Part shown: in pieces, positions 8,415 to 15,764 of the stretch
Position numbering within the stretch: the first letter of the stretch is position 1
Layout of the letters: every line of letters begins with the position of its first letter
Assembly (NCBI GenBank): GCA_965216205.1
Contig: OZ244139.1
Coordinates: 3,162,001 to 3,226,000, forward strand
Source: CADEDH01 sp965216205
GTDB taxonomy: Bacteria > Actinomycetota > Acidimicrobiia > Acidimicrobiales > SZUA-35
Direction: 5' to 3'
DNA: 64,000 bases
The notes under the pieces: generated by a model
What the model saw: only the letters and a program-made list of their open reading frames with translations
The model's database searches: none
Told to the model about the DNA's origin: nothing
Made by a program: the position numbers and the translations under genes

Positions 8415-9172
8415 GCGTGGACCCCGCCGTCGACCACGAACGCCTGACCGGTGCAGTAGCTCGACTCGTCGCTGGCGAGGAACAGCACCATGTTGGCGAT
8501 GTCGACCGACTGGCCGATCCGCCCGATCGGGATGTTCCGCTCCGCCTTGGCCCTCACCTCGGGATCGGCGACCGGCCGGAGGTGGGCGGTCATCGGCGTC
8601 TCGATGATGCCGGGGTGCACCGAGTTGACCCGGATGCCGTGGCGACCCCACTCCTTGGCGGCGGCCCGCGTGAGCCCGGTCACCGCGTACTTGGTGCCGC
8701 TGTAGGCACCGTGACCAGCCACGCCCTCGAGACCGGCGACCGAGCTGATGTTGATGATCGAGCCGCCCCGCTCGAGCTTCTGGAGCGCTCGGGCCACGGT
8801 CCGCATTCCGAGGAACGTCCCGGTCTGGTTGATGGCAACGACCCGCTGGAAATCGTCGAGCGTGGTGGCATCCAACCGCTTCACGAGGTCGACGCCGGCG
8901 TTGTTGACGAGCACATCGAGCTGGCCGTGCTCCGCGATGACATCGTCGACCACCGCCTCCCAGTCGCTCTCGGACGTCACGTCGAGATGGCGGTACGACC
9001 CGTTGTCGAGCTCTGCGGCCACCTCCTTGCCCTCGTCGTCGAGCACGTCGGTGAGGACCACCGTCGCGCCGTGGGCGGTGAAGAGCCGCCCTTCCTCAGC
9101 CCCCTGCCCTCGGGCGCCGCCCGTGATCAGGGCCACCTTGCCGGCAAGCCTGCCGGAGCCCGCGTCGGTCAT
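8411..9172 (-). CDS. SDR family oxidoreductase
   Basis: Classical short-chain dehydrogenase/reductase of 253 residues. The nucleotide-binding motif is TGGARGQG (17-24), followed by NNAG at 90-93, Ser 143/144 in NISS, and the catalytic pair Tyr 157 and Lys 161 in YSGTK. The C-terminus FVVDGGVHA is typical of 3-oxoacyl-reductase or alcohol dehydrogenase relatives. An Asp after the second beta strand (LTDVLDDEG) suggests NAD rather than NADP. It lies in the monooxygenase/UGSC operon, overlapping the hydrolase gene downstream. Confidence 0.9.
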   Translation of the reverse strand: MTDAGSGRLAGKVALITGGARGQGAEEGRLFTAHGATVVLTDVLDDEGKEVAAELDNGSYRHLDVTSESDWEAVVDDVIAEHGQLDVLVNNAGVDLVKRLDATTLDDFQRVVAINQTGTFLGMRTVARALQKLERGGSIINISSVAGLEGVAGHGAYSGTKYAVTGLTRAAAKEWGRHGIRVNSVHPGIIETPMTAHLRPVADPEVRAKAERNIPIGRIGQSVDIANMVLFLASDESSYCTGQAFVVDGGVHA

Positions 9173-9209
9173 GATCCAACCCCCATTCGTCGCACTTCCA
9201 GTCGTCCGC

Positions 9210-9752
9210 TCAGCCGGCTCTGGCGGCCGGAACGAGCAACGCCGCCTCCACGATCGGCGCCGCGATCCGGGCCCGCTCCCGCAACTCCGTATCGTCGAGG
9301 CTCGTGATCGGGTGATCGACCGCAGCGTAGGTGTAGCCGTCGAGCCCGTGCAGCTCGGCTATCGCCTCGGCCGTCGGCCGGAACGGCTTCGTGATGATCG
9401 GCACCGCCGGCACGCCGAGCTTCTCGAAGATGATGGCGTCGAACACACTGCCCGACGAGCAACTGCCTCAATCTCCCACCGCCGAGATCGCAGCCATTGC
9501 CTCCTCCGCCACCGGCTTGGCCTCGTCGGGGTGACCGCCGTAGCCGGGGCTGGGCGGGCCGATGTGGATCACCTCGCCGATGCGCCACCGTTGGCGGAGC
9601 TCGTCGACCACGAGCTCCATCAGCTCGCGACCGTGGGTCTTGCCGTTGTGGACGAGGGCGATCACCGCATCGTCGAGCGTGGTCAGCCTGGGCGCGGGAC
9701 CGTCACCGGCACCGACCTCGGGTGGGCGAGGGTCGAGGAACAAGGTGGTCAT
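9210..9752 (-). CDS. UGSC-family selenoprotein (in-frame TGA)
   Basis: Two open segments, 9752-9471 and 9467-9210, lie in one frame and are separated only by a TGA at 9470-9468. Across it the protein reads AVGD-U-GSCSSGSVFDAI, the motif that names the UGSC (seleno)protein family described from marine metagenome selenoproteomes. With Sec at residue 95 the product has 180 residues. It carries HNGKTHGRELM near 35-45, GPPSPGYGGHP near 66-75 and a C-terminal half with KLGVPAVPIITKPF. The function of the family is unknown; a thiol/selenol redox or transfer role is inferred from the U-x-x-C spacing. The ATG overlaps the stop of the 368-residue gene as ATGA. A hairpin follows the TGA. Confidence 0.85.
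9437..9457 (-). promoter_or_regulatory. Candidate SECIS hairpin of the UGSC gene
   Basis: On the minus strand, CGUCG (9457-9453) pairs with CGACG (9441-9437), extended by two G-U pairs around a loop CAGUGUG. The loop begins 18 nucleotides after the TGA, in the usual window for bacterial SECIS elements, and contains GU. The stem is shorter than that of the TlpA-like gene, so this call rests partly on the protein family. Confidence 0.5.
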
Positions 9753-10855
9753 CGGCGGATCTCCCTCGTCACGAACGCCACGCTACGCCCTCGGCTCCAC
9801 GAGGGAAAGAACGACGAGTGACCGCCGGCCGATCCTCCGCCGACGAGCACCAGGATGTCGTCGGGGGACCAACCCCGGTGGACCAGTATCGCCTCATCGC
9901 CGGGGTGGACGGTCTGGTCCCCGGCCGGATCCCAGCGACCGGTCCAGTCGACCTCGGCCGTCGGATCGTCCTCGATCTTGCCGGCGCGCTTGAGCGTGGC
10001 GAGGTCGCGCGCGGCCGACGCGTACAGCCGCTCCTGAACCTCCCGCCGTGACCAGCTGGCGAGCTTGGCCGCGTGCTCGGGGGCGATCACCACCACCGAA
10101 CGACCAGGGCTGAAGCTGCCCAGCGCCGCCATCGCGTCGGCGAACGTCGAGAGAAGCGCCTCCGGATCGCTGGTGCCGTGGTTCACGATGTTGTGACCGG
10201 ACTCGGCGGCGAAGACCGTGACGGTCGAGGTGTCGGGATCGTGGCCGAGGGCCACGTGGATCGGCTCCCACGGCGACTCGTCGACGTTCTCGGTGAAGCA
10301 CAGGCTGAACTTCCCGGGCCATCCCTGGGTGGACTTGTCGAGCTGCCCTGGCAGCGCCGTCAGGCAGTGAAGTTGGACGAGTCGGATCGTCCGACCGATG
10401 GTGGCGTTGGCCCGGAAGCCTGGTCCGAACAGGTTCTCCCGCCCGTGCACGCCGATCGCTGCTGCTTCCGGGCCGCTGACCACGATCATGACCGTCGCCC
10501 CACCCGTGCTGGTGGTCGGCCCATGGAGGTAGAAGGCGCGGTCGCCGATCGCGTCGAGCACGGCGCCGATGGTGGGGAAGTAGGCGGGCGCGGCACCGGC
10601 CATCACGGCGCACACGGCGGCCTGGTAGGCGGTGACCTCGGTGTCCCGCGTGGCCTCGACGAGCAGCACGTCGTCGGCCGCCCACGGTCCGCCGTCGAGC
10701 ATGGCGGCGACCCGATCGGCGGTCGGCGGGACGACCGGCAGCCCGTCGTCGAGTCCGGCCGCATACATCGCCTCGATGGCCGCCCCGGGGTCGCGGGCGA
10801 CGTCCGGGTCGACGTTGAACCCGGGGCGGGCGCCGGGGTGCTGGTCGGCGAGCAC
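9749..10855 (-). CDS. 368-residue protein of unknown function coupled to the UGSC gene
   Basis: I do not recognise a named domain. It has conserved-looking segments: LDDGLPVVPPTADRV near 36-50, HGPTTSTGGATVMIVVSGP near 110-128, GRENLFGPGFRANATIGR near 136-153, and a glycine-rich end VLVGGGSAGGHSSFFPSW. There is no signal peptide or membrane segment. The GTG start at 10855 lies 20 bases after the HpaB-like gene; a CTG at 10879 would overlap that stop. Its own stop overlaps the UGSC start by four bases, so the two proteins are probably made in fixed ratio and may act together. The role is unknown. Confidence 0.75.
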   Translation of the reverse strand: MLADQHPGARPGFNVDPDVARDPGAAIEAMYAAGLDDGLPVVPPTADRVAAMLDGGPWAADDVLLVEATRDTEVTAYQAAVCAVMAGAAPAYFPTIGAVLDAIGDRAFYLHGPTTSTGGATVMIVVSGPEAAAIGVHGRENLFGPGFRANATIGRTIRLVQLHCLTALPGQLDKSTQGWPGKFSLCFTENVDESPWEPIHVALGHDPDTSTVTVFAAESGHNIVNHGTSDPEALLSTFADAMAALGSFSPGRSVVVIAPEHAAKLASWSRREVQERLYASAARDLATLKRAGKIEDDPTAEVDWTGRWDPAGDQTVHPGDEAILVHRGWSPDDILVLVGGGSAGGHSSFFPSWSRGRSVAFVTREIRR

Positions 10856-10875
10856 GTCGAGGTGGGGATCGACGG

Positions 10876-12264
10876 TCAGTGGGCTTCGTCCTCGCTCAGC
10901 CCGGCGACCGCCAGCGCCTTGCGCTTGGCGCCGTCGAGGTCGTAGTGGCGGCGGGTCACGATCCGCTGGGCGTAGAGCCCGCCCCCGGCCTGGAGGTTGG
11001 TGACGAACTTCCAGCCACCGTAGGCATCGGCCGTGAGATCCCGGATGGCGTGCATCAGCTGGGCCCGGTACGCACCGTCGACGTCGTTACCGGTCGACAT
11101 GTACTTGCGTGCGAGGTGGCCGACCTCCTCGTTCTCGAAGTCGGCCGGCACCGGCGTGGTGAGCACTGCGCCGCCGGAGATGTCGTGGAGGTGGCGGACC
11201 ATCAGGTTGTAGTTGGCGGCCGCGTGGAACTTGCCGGCGTTCACGTAGAGCTCGTCGGGAAAGGCCGCGCCCTCGTCGCTGACCTGACAGTTGCTGATCG
11301 CCGCCTCGAGGGCGGAGCGGATCAGCGTGGCGTGGATGATCATCTCCGAGATCTTCTCCTTGACGTGGGAGATCCCGGCGGTGCCGTTGGCCTCGGCCAC
11401 CAGTTGGGCGAAGCCGACGAGCTGGTCGGCCTCGTCGACGAACGCCGACAGCCCACCCAACCGCTCCCACAACCCGAGGCTGTGGGCGAAGACGGCGGCG
11501 AAGGCCGTCTCGCCGTCGAGGAAGACCCGCTCGTTGGGGACGAACACGTCGTCGAAGATCACGAACCCCTCGGGATAGTGGTTGTCGCCCGACACCGGGA
11601 ACGCCCGTGGATCCTCGTGGCGGGGGGCGTAGGTGGTGTTGATGATCCTGACGCCGGGGGCGTTCACCGGCACGATGCAGCCGATCGACCAGTCCTCCTC
11701 CCCCGGTTTCATGGCCTTGGTGGGGATCGTGAGGAGATCGTGACCGAAGGAGGCCCCGGTGATGTGGAGCTTGGCCCCACGGATGATGACGCCGTCGCGC
11801 TGCCGATCGACAACCCGCACGTACGCGTCGAGGTCGTCCTGCTTGGCCGGCGGCCGACTCCGGTTGCCCTTCGCGTCGGTGATGCACTGCGTGATCCGCA
11901 CGTCGTCCCGCTGGGCATCCGCGATGTAGGCGCCGATCCGGTCGATGTAGTCGGGCTTGACGTCGGTCATCCTCCCGGCCGCGGTCTTGAGGGTCTGGAT
12001 CGACGTGGAGGTGACGTGGGCCATCATCCCGGCGTCGTGCAGCTTCGGGATCAGAGCTCGGAGGTCGTCGGCCGAGGCGGGGACGCTGAGCAGCGGGCTG
12101 ACGGCGTCGGGGGCGGGGTCGTAGTACTTGTCGTACCCCTTTGCCGTGGCGGTGGCGGTCTGACCGAGGATCGGGTGCTCGACGAGATCGTCGATGCGTT
12201 CCCCCTCGAAGTAGGTGTGGCGGCCGTCGTTCAGCGATTCCTTGTACTGGTCACCGGTGAGCAT
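10876..12264 (-). CDS. 4-hydroxyphenylacetate 3-monooxygenase (HpaB) family protein
   Basis: FADH2-dependent monooxygenase of the acyl-CoA-dehydrogenase-like fold, 462 residues. It opens MLTGDQYKESL, characteristic of HpaB/PvcC and 4-hydroxybutyryl-CoA dehydratase (AbfD). AbfD's cluster ligands, a CxxxC near residue 100 and a His/Cys pair near 290-300, are absent here, so the monooxygenase reading is preferred. Other family segments are RDGVIIRGAKLHITG near 156-170 and VFDDVFVPNERVF-like text near 240. It would hydroxylate a phenol using reduced flavin from another protein. It follows the NtaA-like gene by four bases. Confidence 0.8.
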   Translation of the reverse strand: MLTGDQYKESLNDGRHTYFEGERIDDLVEHPILGQTATATAKGYDKYYDPAPDAVSPLLSVPASADDLRALIPKLHDAGMMAHVTSTSIQTLKTAAGRMTDVKPDYIDRIGAYIADAQRDDVRITQCITDAKGNRSRPPAKQDDLDAYVRVVDRQRDGVIIRGAKLHITGASFGHDLLTIPTKAMKPGEEDWSIGCIVPVNAPGVRIINTTYAPRHEDPRAFPVSGDNHYPEGFVIFDDVFVPNERVFLDGETAFAAVFAHSLGLWERLGGLSAFVDEADQLVGFAQLVAEANGTAGISHVKEKISEMIIHATLIRSALEAAISNCQVSDEGAAFPDELYVNAGKFHAAANYNLMVRHLHDISGGAVLTTPVPADFENEEVGHLARKYMSTGNDVDGAYRAQLMHAIRDLTADAYGGWKFVTNLQAGGGLYAQRIVTRRHYDLDGAKRKALAVAGLSEDEAH

Positions 12265-12268
12265 CCGG

Positions 12269-13663
12269 TCATCCTGTCACAGGCCCAGCGCGACCTTCCT
12301 CTCCGCCGACGAGCGCCCGAACCGCGGCGCCGGGGTGGCGGTCGTCGAGGCGGCGGCGTCCGAACAGCTTCTCCCGGAGCGTCCCTGGGCGGTACCCGGT
12401 CTGCATCCGACCCCGCGCCTGGAGGATCGGGACGACGCCCTCGATGAAGTCGACGAACGTCCCCGGGGTGGTCGTGTAGATCAGGTTGAACCCGTCAGCT
12501 CCGGCCTCGGCCAGAGCCTCGATCCGGTCGGCGATCTGCTCGGCCGAGCCGACCATGAACTGGCCCGACATCTGCTGGTGGGCGAGATCGCCGAACGTCA
12601 GGCTCCGATCGGGGGCCGAGTCGGCGAGGCTCTTGATGATTCCCGTGACGCCGTTGAAGTCGAAGTCGGCGATGGGACGGTCCGGATCCAGTTCGCCGAG
12701 GTCGGCCCCGAGGTTGCCGCTCATGTGGGCCAGCCCGCCCTCCACCGACACCTGGGCCCGGAGCTCGGCCGCCTTGGCCTCGGCCTCGGCCTCGGTGCCG
12801 CCGACGACCGGGGTGATGCCCTGGAAGATCTTGATGTCGGACGGTCGCCGCCCGACCCGCTCGGCCCTGGCATGCAGGTCGGCCCGGATCCTGCTGACGG
12901 CTCGGCGGTTGCCGGCCACGAACACGCACTCGGCGTGCGAGGCAGCGAACGTGCGACCCCGGTCAGAGGAACCTGCTTGGAACAGCACCGGTGTCCGCTG
13001 GGGCGACGGTTCGCAGAGGTGCGGACCAGGAACCCGGTAGTAGGGCCCGTCGTGGTCGATCCGGTGGACCCTGGTCGGGTCGGCGTAGACGCCGGTCTCG
13101 CGGTCGGCCACCACTGCGTCGTCCTCCCAGCTCGCCTCCCACAGCTTGTAGAGCACGTCGAGGTAGTCGTCGCCCCGGTCGTAGCGGTCGTCGTGGCGGG
13201 GCAGGTCGTCGAACCCGAGATTCCTGGCTGCGCTCGGGAGGTACGACGTGACGATGTTCCACGCGATCCGGCCGTTGGTGAGGTGGTCGAGGGTGGAGGT
13301 CCGGCGGGCGAAGTTGAACGGGTGGTCGGCGAGGATCGATCCGGTGAACGCGAACCCCAGGTGCTCGGTGGCGGCGGCCATGGCCGGGATCAGGAGGGTC
13401 GGATCGTTCACGGGGATCTGCATGGCCTCCCGGATCGACGTCTCCGGGCCTCCCCGGAAGGTGTCGTAGACCCCGACGACGTCGGCCAGGAAGAGCGCGT
13501 CGAAGCAGCCGCGCTCGAGGATCCGGGCCAACTCGATCCAGGGGTCGAGGGAGGTGTAGTCGAGCTGGCGGGTGTCGTCCCGACTCCACAGCCCGTGCTG
13601 GATGTGGGACACGCAGTTCATCGAGAATGCGTTGAAAAGCAGCCGGTGGTCGGGGTCAGCCAT
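12269..13663 (-). CDS. NtaA/DszA-type LLM flavin monooxygenase
   Basis: 464-residue LLM-class oxygenase of the nitrilotriacetate monooxygenase/DszA/SnaA subgroup, longer than ordinary LLM enzymes because of insertions in the barrel. Segments seen: NAFSMNCVSHIQHGLW near 11-26, TGSILADHPFNFARR near 105-119, GRIAWNIVTS, FQAGSSDRGR near 237 and FMVGSAEQIADRIEAL near 390. It would use FMNH2 and oxygen to cleave a C-N or C-S bond or to hydroxylate. It is the first gene of the UGSC operon, with GGAGAGGATC as ribosome binding site and a TAGCTT box 17 bases before the ATG. Confidence 0.85.
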   Translation of the reverse strand: MADPDHRLLFNAFSMNCVSHIQHGLWSRDDTRQLDYTSLDPWIELARILERGCFDALFLADVVGVYDTFRGGPETSIREAMQIPVNDPTLLIPAMAAATEHLGFAFTGSILADHPFNFARRTSTLDHLTNGRIAWNIVTSYLPSAARNLGFDDLPRHDDRYDRGDDYLDVLYKLWEASWEDDAVVADRETGVYADPTRVHRIDHDGPYYRVPGPHLCEPSPQRTPVLFQAGSSDRGRTFAASHAECVFVAGNRRAVSRIRADLHARAERVGRRPSDIKIFQGITPVVGGTEAEAEAKAAELRAQVSVEGGLAHMSGNLGADLGELDPDRPIADFDFNGVTGIIKSLADSAPDRSLTFGDLAHQQMSGQFMVGSAEQIADRIEALAEAGADGFNLIYTTTPGTFVDFIEGVVPILQARGRMQTGYRPGTLREKLFGRRRLDDRHPGAAVRALVGGEEGRAGPVTG

Positions 13664-13792
13664 GGGAGATCCTCTCCCCGGAAGCTAGTCGAGACGAGCG
13701 AGCCGCACGACAGGGCAGTGCCAACAGCACCAGTGTCGACAGCACCAGTGCCGACGCGGGCGGGTTGTTGGGAATGGGTGGGCTGGAACTCG

Positions 13793-13798
13793 TAGGGT
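13793..13798 (+). promoter_or_regulatory. TAGGGT -10 box, leaderless start of the thioesterase gene
   Basis: TAGGGT ends six bases before the ATG at 13805, with no ribosome binding site. Upstream, at about 13715-13755, lies a short direct duplication of CAGCACCAGTG with flanking bases. Confidence 0.45.
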
Positions 13799-13804
13799 GG
13801 GTCG

Positions 13805-14710
13805 ATGTCTCGTGGTGCGCTCGATGCGCTCGTCGGAGTCGTCGGCGTCGAGCCGCTCGGCGACGACCGGTTCAGCGGTGTCGGATCCGCCGATGACGGG
13901 GTCGACGCCACCTACGGCGGCCACTTCCTCGGTCAGGCGACGGCGGCCGCGCTGGCGACGGTCGACCCGGATCGGATCGTCCACTCGCTCCATGGCTACT
14001 TCCTGCGGGCCGGGCGACCGGGCGAGCCCTACACGTTGGAGGTCGAACGCCTGCGGGACGGTAGGAGCTTCTGCAGCAGGCGGGTGGTCGTCCGACAGGG
14101 TGACGGTCCGACCCAGTTCGAGTTGCTCCTCTCCGCTGCGGTGGCGGAGAACGGGCCGACGCTCGATCCGGACCCGCCATCGGATTTCGGCGAGCTGCCG
14201 GATCCGGAGTCGCTGCCCACCCAGTCCGACCTCATGGCCGGGCTCGACCCGCTCCCGCTGCCCGAGGCGTGGGCGCTGCGCGACTACGGCCTCGACATCC
14301 GCACGATCAACGCGCCGTGGGCCCCGAATGGCCCGTCGCCGACCGGCGGGATCCGGCTGTGGGTGCGATCGAAGGGACCACTCCCCCTCGACCACCACCT
14401 CCAGGCGGCGATCATGGCCTACCAGAGCGACGAGTCGTTGGCCGACAACATCGCCATCCCGTGGGGGGCGACCTGGGGCAGCCCCGGCGTGGTCTTCGTC
14501 AGCCTCGATCACGCGATGTGGTTCCACCGGCCCTTCGATCTGAACGAGTGGCTACTCGTGGAGCAGCGCCCGGTGACCGTCGGTCGAGGTCGCGGTCTGG
14601 CCACGGCCGAGGTGTACGACGTCGAGGGCTCGCTGGTCGTGTCGTTCACCCAGGAGGCGCTGCTCCGGCTGACCCCCGAGTTCCTCGATTCCGGCCGGAA
14701 CCGACGATGA
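13805..14710 (+). CDS. Acyl-CoA thioesterase II (TesB-like)
   Basis: Double hot-dog thioesterase that hydrolyses acyl-CoA to free acid and CoA, 301 residues compared with about 290 for the family. The N-terminal hot dog has TYGGHFLGQATAAAL (37-51) and HSLHGYFLRAG, both typical of TesB. The second hot dog includes VFVSLDHAMWFHRPF near 230-244 and carries the active-site Asp. The stop overlaps the next small gene as ATGA. Confidence 0.88.
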   Translation: MSRGALDALVGVVGVEPLGDDRFSGVGSADDGVDATYGGHFLGQATAAALATVDPDRIVHSLHGYFLRAGRPGEPYTLEVERLRDGRSFCSRRVVVRQGDGPTQFELLLSAAVAENGPTLDPDPPSDFGELPDPESLPTQSDLMAGLDPLPLPEAWALRDYGLDIRTINAPWAPNGPSPTGGIRLWVRSKGPLPLDHHLQAAIMAYQSDESLADNIAIPWGATWGSPGVVFVSLDHAMWFHRPFDLNEWLLVEQRPVTVGRGRGLATAEVYDVEGSLVVSFTQEALLRLTPEFLDSGRNRR

Positions 14711-14925
14711 ACCGCATCCCGCGGCCGAACATCCGCTACTCGCGGGAGGCCGGGTTCGGGCTGATGGCCGTCGCGCTGTTGTGCGTCGTCGTCTCCGCCC
14801 CACCGTGGATGTTCATGATCACGGGCCTCGCTGCGATCGGGTTCGGCTTCCTCGGGCTCCGTCAGCGACGCGAGGACGTCGATGCGAGCGACCGCTCCGA
14901 TGACGCCACCGACGGCGTCCCCTGA
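14707..14925 (+). CDS. Small two-segment membrane protein
   Basis: 72-residue protein with two hydrophobic segments (about 16-30 and 33-48) and a charged tail rich in Asp and Arg. It is translationally coupled to the thioesterase by an ATGA overlap. No known family is recognised. Its 3' end overlaps the convergent TauD-like gene by 64 bases. Confidence 0.6.
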   Translation: MNRIPRPNIRYSREAGFGLMAVALLCVVVSAPPWMFMITGLAAIGFGFLGLRQRREDVDASDRSDDATDGVP

Positions 14926-15692
14926 ACCTGCACCCGGTGGATGGTGCGGACGTCGTCGCCGTGATCGTGGACGGCGTAGTGCAGCACCGAGCGGTTGTCC
15001 CAGATGACGAGATCACCGGGTCGCCAGTTGTGTCGGGCCTGGAAGTCGGGGCGGGCGCTGTGCTCGAACAGGAACTCCAACAGGCCGCGGCTCTCGCTTC
15101 GACGCCACCCGTCGAAGCGCTGGGTGAACGCCCGGCACACGTAGAGGGCATCGTCGCCGCGGTCGTCGTGACGACGGACCACGGGATGGACGGCACGGGG
15201 AGCGTCGGCTGGATCCTGGCGGTAGAGCCGAGCGAGACCCACGGCGCTGTGGACGGCGTCGAGCTCGCGGAGGTGCTCCACCAGCGACGGTGACAGCTCC
15301 GACAGCGCGAGATGCTGATTGGCGAAGGCGGTGTCGCCACCGAGAGCCGGGGCCTCGAGGGCGTGGAGCATCGTGAGCATCGGGGGAACCGGCTCGTAGC
15401 TCATGTCGGAGTGCCAGTGCTCGTTCGGGTCCTTCGCCTTGCCGTGGTTCTCGAGCCGCATCACCTCCGGGTGCTCCTCGGTGCCGTTGTAGGGGTGACG
15501 TTGCAACGGACCCCAACGGGCGGCGAACGCCTTCTGCTCGGCAGGGTCGAGCTCCTGGTCGGGGATGGCCAGCACGTGATGGTCGAACAGCGCTCGACGG
15601 ATGGTGGCGAACTCGGCGTCGTCGAGGTCACGCACGTCGACGCCGCTGACGGTGGCACCCAGAGGCGCCGCGAATCGGGTGATCTCCAGCAC
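14862..15692 (-). CDS. TauD/TfdA-family Fe(II)/2-oxoglutarate dioxygenase
   Basis: Non-heme iron dioxygenase of 276 residues. The iron triad is visible: His 94 and Asp 96 in HWHSDMSYEP and the distal His 252 in IHRVQVQG, where Arg 253 follows. LGGDTAFANQ (117-126) is typical of TauD, TfdA and alkylsulfatase AtsK. Substrates in the family include taurine, 2,4-D and other sulfonates or aryloxy acids; none can be picked. The GTG at 15692 is preferred because family homology starts immediately; an upstream start at 15749 would add about 19 unlike residues. Confidence 0.85.
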   Translation of the reverse strand: MLEITRFAAPLGATVSGVDVRDLDDAEFATIRRALFDHHVLAIPDQELDPAEQKAFAARWGPLQRHPYNGTEEHPEVMRLENHGKAKDPNEHWHSDMSYEPVPPMLTMLHALEAPALGGDTAFANQHLALSELSPSLVEHLRELDAVHSAVGLARLYRQDPADAPRAVHPVVRRHDDRGDDALYVCRAFTQRFDGWRRSESRGLLEFLFEHSARPDFQARHNWRPGDLVIWDNRSVLHYAVHDHGDDVRTIHRVQVQGTPSVASSERSLASTSSRR

Positions 15693-15764
15693 GGTTCGAG
15701 TCTCCCACACCGAGTCGAGCGGCAAGGCACCCCGAGGGGATGCCGCCACCCCGGTGGTTGGCCG

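Noticed and set aside
10876..12264. 4-hydroxybutyryl-CoA dehydratase
   Set aside because: The N-terminal text fits, but the CxxxC and His/Cys ligands of the iron-sulfur cluster are absent.
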